DNA from: Achatina immaculata
Taxonomy: Eukaryota > Mollusca > Gastropoda > Stylommatophora > Achatinidae
Length of the DNA stretch: 64,000 nt
Direction of reading: 5' to 3'
NCBI GenBank assembly: GCA_009760885.1
Contig: CM019715.1
Coordinates: 25,562,522-25,626,521 of the forward strand
Shown in pieces: positions 21,994-31,262 of this stretch; within the stretch, counting starts at the first letter, position 1, and each line of letters starts with the position of its first letter. Under the pieces are notes generated by a model that was given only the letters and a program-made list of their open reading frames with translations, did no database searches and had not been told where the DNA came from. A program made the position numbers and the translations under genes.

Positions 21994-22268
21994 CTTTTGA
22001 AGCAGTCGGCCAGGCTGTCTAATCCGGGACCGTCCCGTTTCGTGCACAAGCGAAAGATAAAGTAGCCGAGCTGGTTTGGTGTCAGATAAATTGTCACGTT
22101 TATAATGTTTAATCCGTCGTTGTCAGTTATAGTTTGACCGTCCCATTTGGTACGGTATGTCTTTTGGGGTGGAAACTGGGAGTACTTTCCCGGGTATTCG
22201 TTCTCGTGAAAGCCGTCCATCTTATCTCCACAAGCACCGCACTCTCCGTTAGCCTTGTTCCATTGATA
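21994..22268 (-). CDS. AA15-like (LPMO-type) protein, exon 2
   Basis: A 275-bp exon with acceptor cccacag before 22268 and donor AAAAG|GTAAGT after 21994. It continues exon 1 in phase 0 and leaves phase 2, so a further exon must follow at lower coordinates; I did not find it. It encodes YQWNKANGECGACGDKMDGF, HENEYPGKYSQFPPQKTYRT, then INVTIYLTPNQLGYFIFRLC and ADCFKR. The CG.CGD motif and the V.I.LT.N--G.F.FRLC strand pair are hallmarks of the AA15 (chitin-binding type-4-like) fold. In AA15 enzymes the residue after TAN in this strand is the second copper-binding His; here it is Gln (TPNQLG). The frame has no stops, which argues against a pseudogene. Confidence 0.8.
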
Positions 22269-22529
22269 CTGTGGGACAGGTGTGAAATACAGGTAAGTTT
22301 TTTTGTTTGTGTGGGGTTTTGACGAGCGTACAGAAGGGCAGACAGGCAGACAGATAGACAGGCAGAGAGATAAACAGACAAAACAGACAGACAGCTAAAC
22401 AGACGGAAGGATGAATAAATAGAGAGACGGACAGTCAGACAGATAGACAAGCAGAGAGATAAACAGACGAAGCAGACAGCTAAACAGACGGACATAAGGA
22501 CTTATAAATAGACAGTCAGGCAGACACTC

Positions 22530-22580
<51 letters not shown>

Positions 22581-22619
22581 TGTGTAAAATGAAAACTGAA
22601 CGACACATGTAATACGTAC
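22269..22619 (-). other. Intron 1 of the AA15-like gene
   Basis: 351 bp with donor GTACGT at 22619-22614 and acceptor cccacag at 22275-22269. Most of it is a GACA/GATA repeat (22325-22582). Read through, the repeat would add a run of LSIYLSIY or CLSVCL residues, which is why open frames extend over the splice sites. Confidence 0.75.
22325..22582. repeat. GACA-rich tract and GATA microsatellite in intron 1
   Basis: Degenerate GACAGACAGATA tract to about 22525, then about 12 clean GATA units. An internal duplication of ~110 bp (gataaacagacaaa... and gataaacagacgaag...) is visible at 22368-22480. Confidence 0.9.
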
Positions 22620-22853
22620 TTCGAATCCGCCGCAGTTCAGAGATTCATCGTTGACATTGACCGGAGCGTGGATGTTCTCCCTGGACACGTTGCTCCGCCA
22701 GTAGCTCGACCTCATTGGCGGCTCCATCATCCTCGCCTTTGATGCCACTTTGTTGACAGACGTGCCCAGGATCAAGAATAACGCCACGAGCGGGGCAGAA
22801 CGCAGAGTCTGAGAAGCATACGCCGTGAACTTAATAAGGCTGCATGACGTCAT
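22620..22853 (-). CDS. AA15-like (LPMO-type) protein, exon 1 with signal peptide
   Basis: 78 codons from ATG 22853 (A at -3) to donor GAA|GTACGT. Residues 18-38 (RSAPLVALFLILGTSVNKVAS) form a hydrophobic signal peptide with a plausible cleavage after VAS38. The mature chain would begin K39-A-R-M-M-E-P-P-M-R-S-S-Y-W-R, followed by PVNVND and LNCGGFE. In AA15 LPMOs the mature N-terminus is His-Gly-Arg followed by (M/L)M(D/E)PP.R...WR, with that His giving the first copper ligand. Family role: copper-dependent oxidative cleavage of chitin or cellulose outside the cell. Here the fold signature is intact but His1 is Lys (codon AAG), so oxidase activity is doubtful. Upstream 22854-22985 shows no clear TATA box, but has a cacgtg E-box. 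Confidence 0.8.
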
Positions 22854-23012
22854 AGTTTACAGTGTTGGACCTGGGCAGTAGGCTGTCACGTGGTCTTTCT
22901 GCTCAAATTCGCCACCAGCAGGCCAAGGTCGGACTACAATTATTCTCTGAAAATAAATAAGTATGTCCCCGACTTACGACGTACTCGATTTACGATGATT
23001 CGCAGTTACGAC

Positions 23013-23416
23013 CAATGTTTCCTCTAAGGGAACGCACGCACACACACACACACTGTACATTTAATAACAGGAAAAACGTGCTGTACTTTTCAGTTCCTGG
23101 TATTTAGTTAATTGCAATGATGATTTCTTTGTTTACTTATTCAGTGATTCTGCTACAGCGTTACCGACACTATGCGCTAAAAGACCAGTTGAAACATCCG
23201 ATCTGAAAGTCATATCTCAACAAGAAAGAAACAGTAAAGGAAAAACATGTACCATCGTTGTATTTTTCTTGATCGCAGTTATAGTACGGCGTAACATCTG
23301 GAAACTGGAAAAAAAAGTAGCAGTTTCATTTTTCTTTTTTGCGCGGATCCAAAAATGTTGAGCGCGGTATGATTTTTTTTTTCTTTGCGCGGCCGCGCAG
23401 CTTAGAGGGAACACTG
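23013..23416. mobile_element. Non-autonomous hAT-like element (MITE) with 8-bp target duplication
   Basis: Left end caatgtttcctctaaggg and right end cttagagggaacactg are inverted copies. The element is flanked on both sides by the same 8 bp, gttacgac (23005-23012 and 23417-23424). An 8-bp duplication and CA(G/A)TGTTCCCTCTAAG-type ends are typical of hAT elements. It is 404 bp, with no transposase; its inside has GCGCGG-rich subterminal sequence. Confidence 0.85.
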
Positions 23417-23479
23417 GTTACGACCTTCACCTTCTTGTTCTTCTTGGCTACTGTTATAAATAATACTTTTGTGAAGGAA

Positions 23480-23545
23480 AGAATGAACTTTATTTTCAAA
23501 GACTGAAGGACTGGGCACGCAGTACTGTCTGATATTCTACCGATG
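23480..23545 (+). mobile_element. LINE family C internal fragment
   Basis: ctttattttcaaagactgaa then ggactgggcacgcagtactg parallel 2203-2265 of the family C copy. It is short and diverged. Confidence 0.45.
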
Positions 23546-23584
23546 TGACTCAAATTTCACTCAATTTTCAAACTTTCTGGGTAA

Positions 23585-23830
23585 CACAAGGTAAAGGTAA
23601 AGTTCCTGTTTCCATGGTATTAATGCATACTGATATAGAGTGTTAGGTCCATTATTTCCAAGACTTTCAGCACATGAAAGTGTGATGTAGTCATTATCAC
23701 ACCCGGCTGCATTTACCTTCCCAGATTTCTCTGGTACCCATTTTTTAGAGGCTGGGTGGACACCGGAGTCTTTGTGTGTGTGTGTGTGGTGGGACTTGAA
23801 CCCGGTTCTACTGGATTAGTAGACTGAGCG
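23585..23830 (-). mobile_element. SINE-3 copy, minus strand, truncated in the tRNA head
   Basis: The reverse complement carries gggttcaagtcccacc (B box), a GT-rich stretch, then gggtaccagagaaatctggg, aaggtaaatgcagccgggtg and acatcacactttcatgtgct, as in the 19930 copy. The A-box half of the head is missing. Confidence 0.8.
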
Positions 23831-24171
23831 CTGATTAGTATATGGAGTAATATAAACAATCCTGATCCGTTGAATAGATTGTGTTTTATTTCTCTCGTCA
23901 CCACAACATAAACAGCTTTTTTTTTCCTTTTGTGACAACCATTTTGGTGCATTTAGAATTTCGTTTCGTGAACATGTTTTGAATTCTGTAATTTTGATAT
24001 TGTGGGTCTGGCTTGCACGCAAAATTTGATGAACTAATTTTGTTTTTTTTCCCCGGGTAATAAAAAGTTAATGATTATTTTTGCAATATACGGTTTATAT
24101 TCAAAAGCTGTGAAACATTTTAAAAATTCACAACAAATAAACTACATAACGAATTATGATTATTCTTACGC
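23831..24171. other. No recognisable gene
   Basis: AT-rich sequence with no open frame of interest. Confidence 0.5.
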
Positions 24172-24173
24172 CA

Positions 24174-24219
<46 letters not shown>

Positions 24220-24232
24220 GAGAGAGATATTT
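24172..24232. repeat. GA microsatellite
   Basis: About 60 bp of GA with minor interruptions. Confidence 0.9.
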
Positions 24233-24406
24233 GAAGTTTTTTTTAAAAATAAGCCAGCACGCAGAGCTCTCGTGGTTTGCCGCTAGGAAGCAGCAGTAGC
24301 AAATATGGCGCTCTGTAAACGTGAGCAGTCATTTTGTGTTTTAGAATATGGAATAACCTCGTCCGTTGTGATTGTGCAGCGACGATTTCGAGCTTCATTC
24401 CAGAAG

Positions 24407-24700
24407 ATCTCTCTCTCTCTCTCTCTGAACCTTAAGTGCCCAGGGCACATGGGGCTTCCACAAGGGTTTTCCACAAATGCCTGTCCTTCGCCTTTTTTTT
24501 TCTGCTCTTGCCCAGGTGAGCCCTCTATTGCTCAACATCCTTTCTGTTGTTCTTCTCCATGTCTCTTTTGGTCTACCCTTACTTCTGTTCCCCTGTGGTG
24601 TCCATCCTAGTGCTATTTTTGGTAGTGAGTTATCAGTCATTCGGAACACATGTCCTAACCATCGCCAGCGTCTTTCCTCAATAATTGTTGCTGTTGTTGT
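24407..24700 (-). mobile_element. LINE family D 3' end, minus strand, GA tail
   Basis: Minus-strand frame reads TIIEERRWRWLGHVFRMTDN, SLPKIALGWTPQGNRSKGRP and TERMLSNRGLTWARAEKK. A one-base change in the A-run after ARAEKK shifts the last 30 codons relative to the plus copy at 9762-10080. The tail is GA repeats (CT on the plus strand) at 24411-24427. The two copies are highly similar, so the family was recently active. Confidence 0.8.
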
Positions 24701-24718
24701 AATTCCAGAAGATAGCAC

Positions 24719-24899
24719 CTGTTTTCAACAGTATCGTGAAGTGGTATGCGAAGTTCCGAGATGAAGGCGGGGGCTTCGCTAGTAAGCTTCTCTAACACGG
24801 TCCACAGTTTCTTCGCTTGGTCCTGGACGTCCCTGCCGAGGAACTGTGCACAGACAGCCTTCATCCCTTCATTCCGTACGAGCGACTTCCCTCCCTCCC
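24719..24899 (-). CDS. Possible single coding exon, unidentified protein
   Basis: An open stretch bounded by a good acceptor (ggctttgcag before 24899, with a T-rich tract upstream) and a weaker donor (AACAG|GTGCTA after 24719). It encodes EGGKSLVRNEGMKAVCAQFL, GRDVQDQAKKLWTVLEKLTS and EAPAFISELRIPLHDTVENR, mostly amphipathic-helix-like. It is more GC-rich than the AT-rich flanks. I do not recognise the family. It could be an exon of a host gene on the minus strand or a fragment of an unknown element; it could also be chance. Confidence 0.35.
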
Positions 24900-25465
24900 C
24901 TGCAAAGCCTATTATATTAAAAAATTCAGGTTATATGCAGAGGTTTGTAATAACAAACGGGCGCTACTTTGCGGTGGAAAAAAAAATGGCCTACAGCGGT
25001 TGGTCGGTTTCTTTAATGTTTTTCTATGCATAGAAGGGTACACTGTATACTATATACTAAAACAAACAAGCGACCAGCTGACGTTAGATACGAACCCTGC
25101 CTGACTGTTCCGATTTACGTACAAATGAGACTTAACGAACGTTCAGGAACGTAACTCGTTCATAACACGGGGGACTGTGTGCATGTTTTCAGCAGTTACG
25201 TCCCATGATTTCCGATTGCTATTTGACTGGCTCTCGTAGATACAAATACGATCATATAATAAGAGAAATTTTTAAAACATACATTTACATAAATACAAAT
25301 GTGGCATATATATGAATTCTTTCTCTTAGAATTAACTGTCGCATATAAAATCACGGCCCAATAAGGTCACAATATTTATATAAGGTAAGGCAAACATTCC
25401 CTTTTCCACGCTATTAAGGGTTTACAGGGCAAATTTTTTTAGAAAAGGATGCAACAAATACCCTG
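24900..25465. other. No recognisable gene
   Basis: AT-rich sequence. Positions 25380-25440 (aaggtaaggcaaacattccc) vaguely resemble the 3' end of SINE-3 on the minus strand. Confidence 0.4.
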
Positions 25466-25625
25466 GACAGACAGATAAACAAACGAAGGGGAACAACAAA
25501 AACTAGTTTAAATAATAAGAAAAAAGACAATGAAACTTTCCTGGACTGTCACGAGAAGACAGAAGTTGGAGAACCCAATAAATACTGGAAGATTCACAGG
25601 GTGGCGGGGGTGGCGGGGGTGGAGG
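25466..25625 (+). repeat. Repeat X, left arm of an inverted pair
   Basis: agataaacaaacgaagggga, acaacaaaaactagttt, gacagaagttggagaaccca and actggaagattcacagggtg recur as the reverse complement at 27782-27940 with ~90% identity by eye. It ends in a GGGGGT-rich tract. Confidence 0.75.
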
Positions 25626-25639
25626 GGGGGAGGGGGTGA

Positions 25640-26105
25640 GTCATTTCAGAAGCTTTTATTTCTTTCCCATGCCACGTGGTCAGTCCACTGAGATAAGTAA
25701 GACCTTGGGCACATGACAGTCCGATGCGGTCAGTATCACGACTGGCTGCATTTACCTTCCCAGACTTCTTCTGGTAACCATCTTTCTTTTAAAGAAAGAG
25801 AGGAAGACCAAGGCGAAGATGGCTGCAAGACATCATTGATAATCTGCAAATAGATTAACACCAGGAGCGGGGCATCCTGCTCACAACCGAGAGGCCTTCA
25901 GGAGAGCTGAAAGGGAGGCAAAGTTCCGCGAGGGACATGCAAATGACTGACTGATCCGCCTGAAGACGCTGGATGGACCTCGTCACCTTTTTTTTTTTTT
26001 TGGAGTAGTTGTATCAGGGGGGAAAAATCCTTACTGTTGGGACTTAAACCTGGTACCACTGGGTTAGTAAGCTGAGCGCATGTCACTCAGCCAACCACAA
26101 TATGT
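25640..26105 (-). mobile_element. SINE-3 copy, minus strand, split by a family B LINE fragment
   Basis: The right part, 25959-26105, holds the tRNA head (reverse complement tggttggctgagtg and aggtttaagtccc). The left part, 25640-25792, holds the body (reverse complement ggttaccagaagaagtctgg, aaggtaaatgcagccagtcg, gactgtcatgtgcccaag). Between them sits a plus-strand family B 3' end. The T-run at 25988-26001 lies near the join. Confidence 0.75.
25793..25958 (+). mobile_element. LINE family B 3' end nested in SINE-3
   Basis: Begins aaagaaagaggaagaccaag, includes cggggcatcctgctcacaac and ends ttccgcgagggacatgcaaa then tgactgactga. Only the last ~160 bp of family B are present, in ACTG-tail form. 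Confidence 0.8.
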
Positions 26106-26111
26106 ATATCA

Positions 26112-26240
26112 TTCATTCATTCATTCATTCATTCATTCATTCATTTGCATGTCCCTTGCGGAACTTTGCCTACCAGACAGCACTCATGTAGGCCTCTCAG
26201 TTGTGAGCAAGATGGCCTGCCGCTGATGCATCCATATGTA
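26112..26240 (-). mobile_element. LINE family B 3' end, minus strand, AATG tail
   Basis: ATTC repeats at 26112-26144 (AATG on the minus strand) are followed by tttgcatgtcccttgcgga and ctcagttgtgagcaagatgg. It is truncated to ~100 bp, directly beside the tRNA head of SINE-3. Confidence 0.85.
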
Positions 26241-27339
26241 TATAATAGGTCCTGCAAAACTAAAGATAAAAGCGTCGACATCCACAAACTTAGGCAGGAG
26301 TTTAGGTCACTCATCACTAGCACATACATACAATATTCAGTCTAATAAAGACTTGTACGTACCTCTTTTTATATATTCTTTGCAAAATATGTCGACATCT
26401 GTGCTTGCTTTTTTATGGTTCTGGATAGCGACTGCTGTTAAAAATCTTTCATAACAGCTTTACAGGGGAATCCCTGAAGTAAGTTTTATATGATGGTTTC
26501 TTTTCAACTTCCGAAATAAGTAAATGTAGATTACAAAGAGTATTGGACGCTATTGTTTTATTTCACACATGGTAGCTTATCAAACATTTACTACGAGACA
26601 AATGGTCAAAGTCAAGAATTTTTACCCATTGGCCAATCATTTGTCACGGCGTCTGTTGTCATGGGAACAAGATGGCTATATAAGCAGGAGGGGAAATAAC
26701 TTTAATCCATTCATTTGTTTAATTCCCTTGCATGTTGTTGTTTTTTTTCCGTGTTTACGAATAATCCCGAACTTTTCCGAACATAACATGTCACTTGTTT
26801 TCTGTGTAACGCCCCAATGTGTCCATGTTTTGTTTGTATGTTCGTTCCTTGTCAGCGTTTATAACTAACTATAATTAACTTTTAATAGTCTTAGAGCAAA
26901 AGAAAAATCTACATTAAAAAAGTAGTTCATGACGTATTTGAAAAGGTAATGGCCGCCTTGTGGACTATTTTATGCTCGCGTATTAATCGCCCCTGTGTAA
27001 CGAAAAGACACAGTATCTGTTGTGAACTTAGAACACGGCGTAAACAAGACAGGGATCTTAAGTCTGTCTGTTAACATGCACTGAACAAGAGAGAATATTC
27101 TTAAATCTGTCTCCCTGCGCGAACACTTTCCTGATATATAACTAGATTAAACATGGGAGAAATATGTTTTGTTTTTTTTAAAACTTTTCTTTTCATGTTT
27201 TGAGCGTAGGCAGCAAATATGTTAATGAGGCTGTGGGTACACAAACATTGACTAAGCTGTTCATGTGTGTTTACTTCCGGCAACTTTAGCCTTTTTTTTA
27301 TGTATCTACAGTAAGAACTGGGCTTGCTATCTCTAAGTT
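26241..27339. other. No recognisable gene
   Basis: AT-rich sequence. The longest frame (26569-26868, 99 codons) shows no motif. A multi-exon gene could pass through unseen. Confidence 0.45.
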
Positions 27340-27615
27340 CCCTAGCATTTGCATGCCATAGAAGTGTGAAGTGTTAGTGCTTTCACATTTCTAGGCCACC
27401 ATAGAATTAGAGGTAGGTATGCTAGCACATGTACTCACTGTCTTTGTTTTCCTGGGGGGAAACCCCAGGTACCTCCCTCCCCCCCCCCCCCCCCCACCAC
27501 CACAATTTTTATTTAAGGCTGGGTTGACCGCGGTGCCGGTCGGTCTGACCAAGCGCGAACGCGAATCAGGGACCCTCTAATCGCCAGGCGAGCTCACTAG
27601 CCACTACACCAGCAC
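27340..27615 (-). mobile_element. SINE-4, tRNA-headed, minus strand
   Basis: The reverse complement starts cgtgctggtgtagtggctag (A-box-like) with a decayed B box (ggtccctgattcgcgt), then a G run and ggtacctggggtttccccc, aaagacagtgagtacatgtg. The layout matches SINE-3, but the sequence differs. Confidence 0.6.
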
Positions 27616-27633
27616 GACATTCTGTGGTTGTAT

Positions 27634-27712
27634 ATTTTTATTATTAAGCATCTACCATAGTGGCGCTGACTATCATTCTTCTCCATCTTGCACGGTCCTT
27701 GGTGTTTCCAGT
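27634..27712 (-). mobile_element. LINE family A-type 3' end, minus strand
   Basis: Minus strand gives TKDRARWRRMIVSAT-like codons, then a TAATAA tail. The family A master ends [18 protein letters not shown]. Only ~60 bp of coding remains. Confidence 0.5.
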
Positions 27713-27765
27713 CAATTCAGAAGCTTTTTTTTTACATGCCATGTGGTCAGTCCACTGAGATTTTT
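27713..27765 (-). repeat. Fragment matching the SINE-3 3' region
   Basis: attcagaagctttttt then acatgccatgtggtcagtcc parallel 25642-25695 in the same orientation. Confidence 0.5.
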
Positions 27766-27781
27766 TTTCTTGATGTTTCTC

Positions 27782-27940
27782 TCTTCCCTCCCCCCTCCCC
27801 TCCCTCACCCTTTGAATCTTCCAGTGATTATTGGGTTCTCCAACTTCTGTCTTCTCATGACACTCTAGAAAAGTTTCATTGTCTTTTTCTTATTATTTTA
27901 ACTAGTTTTTGTTGTTCCTCTTCGTTTGTTTATCTCTGTT
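27782..27940 (-). repeat. Repeat X, right arm of the inverted pair
   Basis: Contains gaatcttccagtgattattg, ggttctccaacttctgtctt and ttttaactagtttttgttgt, the reverse complement of 25466-25625, next to a C-rich tract. The arms are 2.15 kb apart. Confidence 0.75.
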
Positions 27941-28107
27941 TTTTCCTATGTGACGCTTTTCATGTGTGTAAAGATACTACATTCACTAAAATTGCTTATG
28001 AACATTTTTTTTCCAGAGAAAAATGAGAGATAGATGGGAATAGTACCTGACTGAAAGATAAGACATTGCACGACGAGCTGTTAGAGGGATGAGTAGTACA
28101 TCGGAAA

Positions 28108-28200
28108 CAATGTTCCCTCTAAGGTTTCACGGTTCGTGCACAAAATATTTTGAATACATGCGAAGCTATATAGTTATACAAACAAACAAACAAACAAAAT
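28108..28200 (+). mobile_element. hAT-like terminal fragment
   Basis: Begins caatgttccctctaagg, the same terminus as the 404-bp hAT-like element at 23013. I see no matching right end or flanking duplication nearby, so it looks like a one-ended relic. Confidence 0.4.
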
Positions 28201-28408
28201 GTGCGCAACTGTGCGTCGTAACGTCAGATAAATAGTGCATCTGCACACAGTTCCAGGGAGTTAGACCAAGGTCAAGCTATGAAAAGACAGCGGAAACAGC
28301 ACATGATGATGATGATGAAAACAAGTCATCTAACGGTTACACCTTACATGAAAAATCACGAGACAGAAAAACTATGATACATGGCAACTGTCTCTGAAGG
28401 GAGACATA

Positions 28409-28438
28409 ATTTCTTCTTCTTCTTCTTCTTCTTCTTCT
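28409..28438. repeat. TTC microsatellite
   Basis: About nine CTT units, immediately left of a repeat G copy. Confidence 0.9.
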
Positions 28439-28439
28439 A

Positions 28440-28740
28440 TATCCTTGGAACTATGAACTGGTGTTCTTTGCAGTCGATGTGGTGAAGATGCTGAGACAGC
28501 ATCGTGTCGGATCAGGAGCGGGTAACGACGACTAGCAGACTCTAACGTCGTGGGGACTATCGCGATCCCTGTCTCGAAAGCCAGGCTAGGATTATTACTT
28601 GGGAGGGGGGAAGAGGGGAAGGGGAAGAATTGCTGACGAAGAGATGAGACAACATCCCGATCTGCTGTGGTTCGCTAACCCTGACACCACTATGTCAGCT
28701 ATTGAGTGGGACAGCATCTTCACTCGCTGGGACAGCACTA
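28440..28740 (+). repeat. Dispersed repeat G, copy 1
   Basis: ggtgttctttgcagtcgatg then gtggtgaagatgctgag parallels 29750-29800 and 41040-41085. Further right, tggttcgctaaccctgacac matches the minus copy at 34811-34903. I cannot assign it to a known class. Confidence 0.6.
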
Positions 28741-29734
28741 AAACATGGATAATTACAGAACAGGAAAAAAAAAAAGAGTGACAACAAAACCTGGGACTGA
28801 AAATGGGTGTGAAAAGGATTTCTAAATGTGTGCTCTGACTTGTCTCATAGATTATTACTGCTTTTCTTGAACATGACACAACCGGTTATCCATACTTCCG
28901 CCGATAATGTTCTCTGCTCTGTGTATTTCTCCTACAACTGCTAGTCGTGTTATCGTGTGCTCGCTTTGAAGCTACAAAACCAAACTGGCAAAGACCCTAC
29001 AAGACTTCCTCAACAGGTTGTTACAACGGCCAAGCAAACGAGACGGTAATATACAGCATGATCTGCGCCAAGAGGAGTTTTTTTTCTCCTATTACATAAA
29101 TAATTATATGTTTACAGCGTTTCAGACAACTGTAATGTCATATATATATATAATGCTTTCCATAGCAAACCTAATAATGGACCCGTACATAACACAGGAA
29201 AGCTATATTGAAAAGAAAATAAAGGAAAACAACATTGTTTCCCCCATTTTCCTCATAAGATAAATTAATAAGCTCTCAAGTTTAAGATCGTCAAGGCGTT
29301 ATTAGCATAATTTCGGACGTCTACCTGAATTACAGGTAGGCCATATATTTTCCAGTTCGTTCTCTTACATAGACTTCCTCAAAAAGCCGCGACAACGCCC
29401 TGTACAGATTTATGCCGCGCGGCATGTATCAGAGACAGACAGAAACGAGGAAACAAACTCAGAAAGTTATCGGACATTGTTACTGGGAATTCCCCTAAGG
29501 AAATTTCCTCAGCTAAAAATAACGTACTGGTTTGTTGTTTCCGTTTTGTTTTTGTTTATTTATGCAGATGGACTGGTGAGTCGGGTAGCCGCTTGAAATA
29601 TAAATTTTGAAAGTCAGATTGTTAAAATAGAGTACATGAAGTGATCAAGAGATCAGGGGCAGAGTGAGCCAGATTATTTACATGTTGGAGATATGACCAG
29701 CACGAAAACAAAAACACAAATACTTGTACTTGTA
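28741..29734. other. No recognisable gene
   Basis: AT-rich sequence. A short frame at 29018-29263 shows no domain. Confidence 0.45.
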
Positions 29735-30030
29735 CGTACTCCCTGTAACTGCGAGCTGGTGTTCTTTTGCAGCCGATGCTGTAGAGATGTTGAGGCACAG
29801 CAACGTATCGGCGCGAGACCGGCTACTTTTTTAGTCCCGGGGTACAGCTAAAAAGCAGGGGGTGTGCAATGCTTCTTTAGCAGAGTCCACCACCATGGGG
29901 AGTATGGCGATCACTGGCCCGTTAGCCAGGCTATGCCTGTTACTGGGGGCGCCACGGAGAGGTGGGATAGGGTTTTTGCCAGCTATGGGTCGCTGATTAC
30001 CTTATCGGGCGTCTTCATCCCCTCAAACAT
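29735..30030 (+). repeat. Dispersed repeat G, copy 2 (most complete)
   Basis: Runs from cgagctggtgttcttttgca and gccgatgctgtagagatgtt, through agtccaccaccatgggga and gccaggctatg, to tatgggtcgctgattacctt then atcgggcgtcttcatcccc. Its last 60 bp reappear inverted at 34811-34860. Confidence 0.7.
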
Positions 30031-30111
30031 ACAAATAATCTAGGCACAACTTTCAGCAGCTGCGATATATTCATGGAGGAAATTAGAGTACAACTAGGTA
30101 ATAACATAAAC

Positions 30112-31262
30112 TTTAGTCAGTCGTTTGCATATCACTTGCGGAACTTTGCTTCCCTAACAGCTCCCCTATAGGCTTCTCGGTTGTAAGCAAGGTGCCCTGC
30201 TGCTGATACATCCATTTGCAAATTATAAACGATGTCTTGCAGACATCTTCGCTTGGTATTCCTCTCTTTCTTTTTCCCATTATGTACCCTTCCAAGACGG
30301 TCTTCTCTAAATTATCATGACGTTTAATGTGTCTAAAATTTTTTAATTTTCTCTCCTTAATCCTCTTTACTAGCCAGCCTTCTTCAATATTAAGTTCTTG
30401 TAGTATGGATATATTTGTTCTTTTTTGTTTCCATGATATTTGGGGAACTCTTCTGTAGCATTTACATTCAAAGGCATTTATGTGTTTCTCAGCTGTTTTG
30501 TTAAGTGTCCAGGTCTCACAGGCATATGTTGCGATGGGAAAGAAAATCTTATTTTTGTAGTTCTGTCTTTTCCTCTCCACAGATTTTTTAGTTGTTTTGC
30601 TTTTTGAAGAGCGATAGATGTCTTTCTTTTAATTTGCCTCTTTGTATCTCCATTTCCAGTAAGTAATGATCCAAGATATTAAAAACTCTCCACTTTTTTT
30701 CAGCTTTTCCTCATTGATACATATTTCAGCTGCCTTGTTTGTTTTGTCAGTTGTGATCAATTTAGTTTTCTTCGCATTAAGATAAAGGTTTTGCTCCTCA
30801 CTATTTCTAACGGACTGACATAATTAGTTTTTTCCATTCCTTTTTGTGTTGTGGACAGTAATACTGCGTCATCAGCATATCTAATCTCTGGTATTTAATA
30901 ACCTCCAATTTTTATGGCATCGTAATATTCTGTGTCTATATTTTCTCTAAAATTCCGCATTATATTTTCAGTAAACAAGTTAAATAAGTAAGGCGGCAAT
31001 ATGCACCCCTGACGGACCCCTTGTTTTATGTCAAACCAAGTTGTTGTTTCACCATTTATTCTCACTGCTGCTTGTTGGTCTAGATACAGCAGTGATGTTA
31101 ATTGGGTGACATGTGTTGGAAATCCCTTTTTTTTCATTATTTCCTAAAGTTTCTGGTGTTGTACACAATCAAATACCTTTGAATAGTCTATAAAAGATAA
31201 ATATAGATTTACATTAAAAATCACTCCATTTCTCTGTTATTAAATCTTATACTAAACATGTG
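30112..31262 (-). mobile_element. LINE family B copy, minus strand, RT to 3' end
   Basis: Minus strand contains FPTHVTQLTSLLYLDQQAAV, GVRQGCILPPYLFNLFTENI, an interrupted IRYADDAVLLST region (the stop at 30897 breaks the frame just before it), YACETWTLNKTAEKHINAFE and GHIKRHDNLEKTVLEG-like codons, ending in an ACTG-type tail (agtcagtc at 30116). At least four frame breaks. Confidence 0.9.

Noticed and set aside
21503..22000. 165-codon frame rich in YCIVLYCIVL
   Set aside because: It comes from a TTGTA pentanucleotide repeat, open in three frames.
22395..22620. Extension of the AA15-like exon 1 into [14 protein letters not shown] residues
   Set aside because: This part is intron 1: GATA/GACA repeat read through past a GTACGT donor. 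The homology resumes only at 22268 after an acceptor.
28256..28318. LINE 3' end with ATG tail
   Set aside because: ATG repeats at 28301-28318 resemble the family A tail, but the ~45 bp before them do not translate into a recognisable LINE end.
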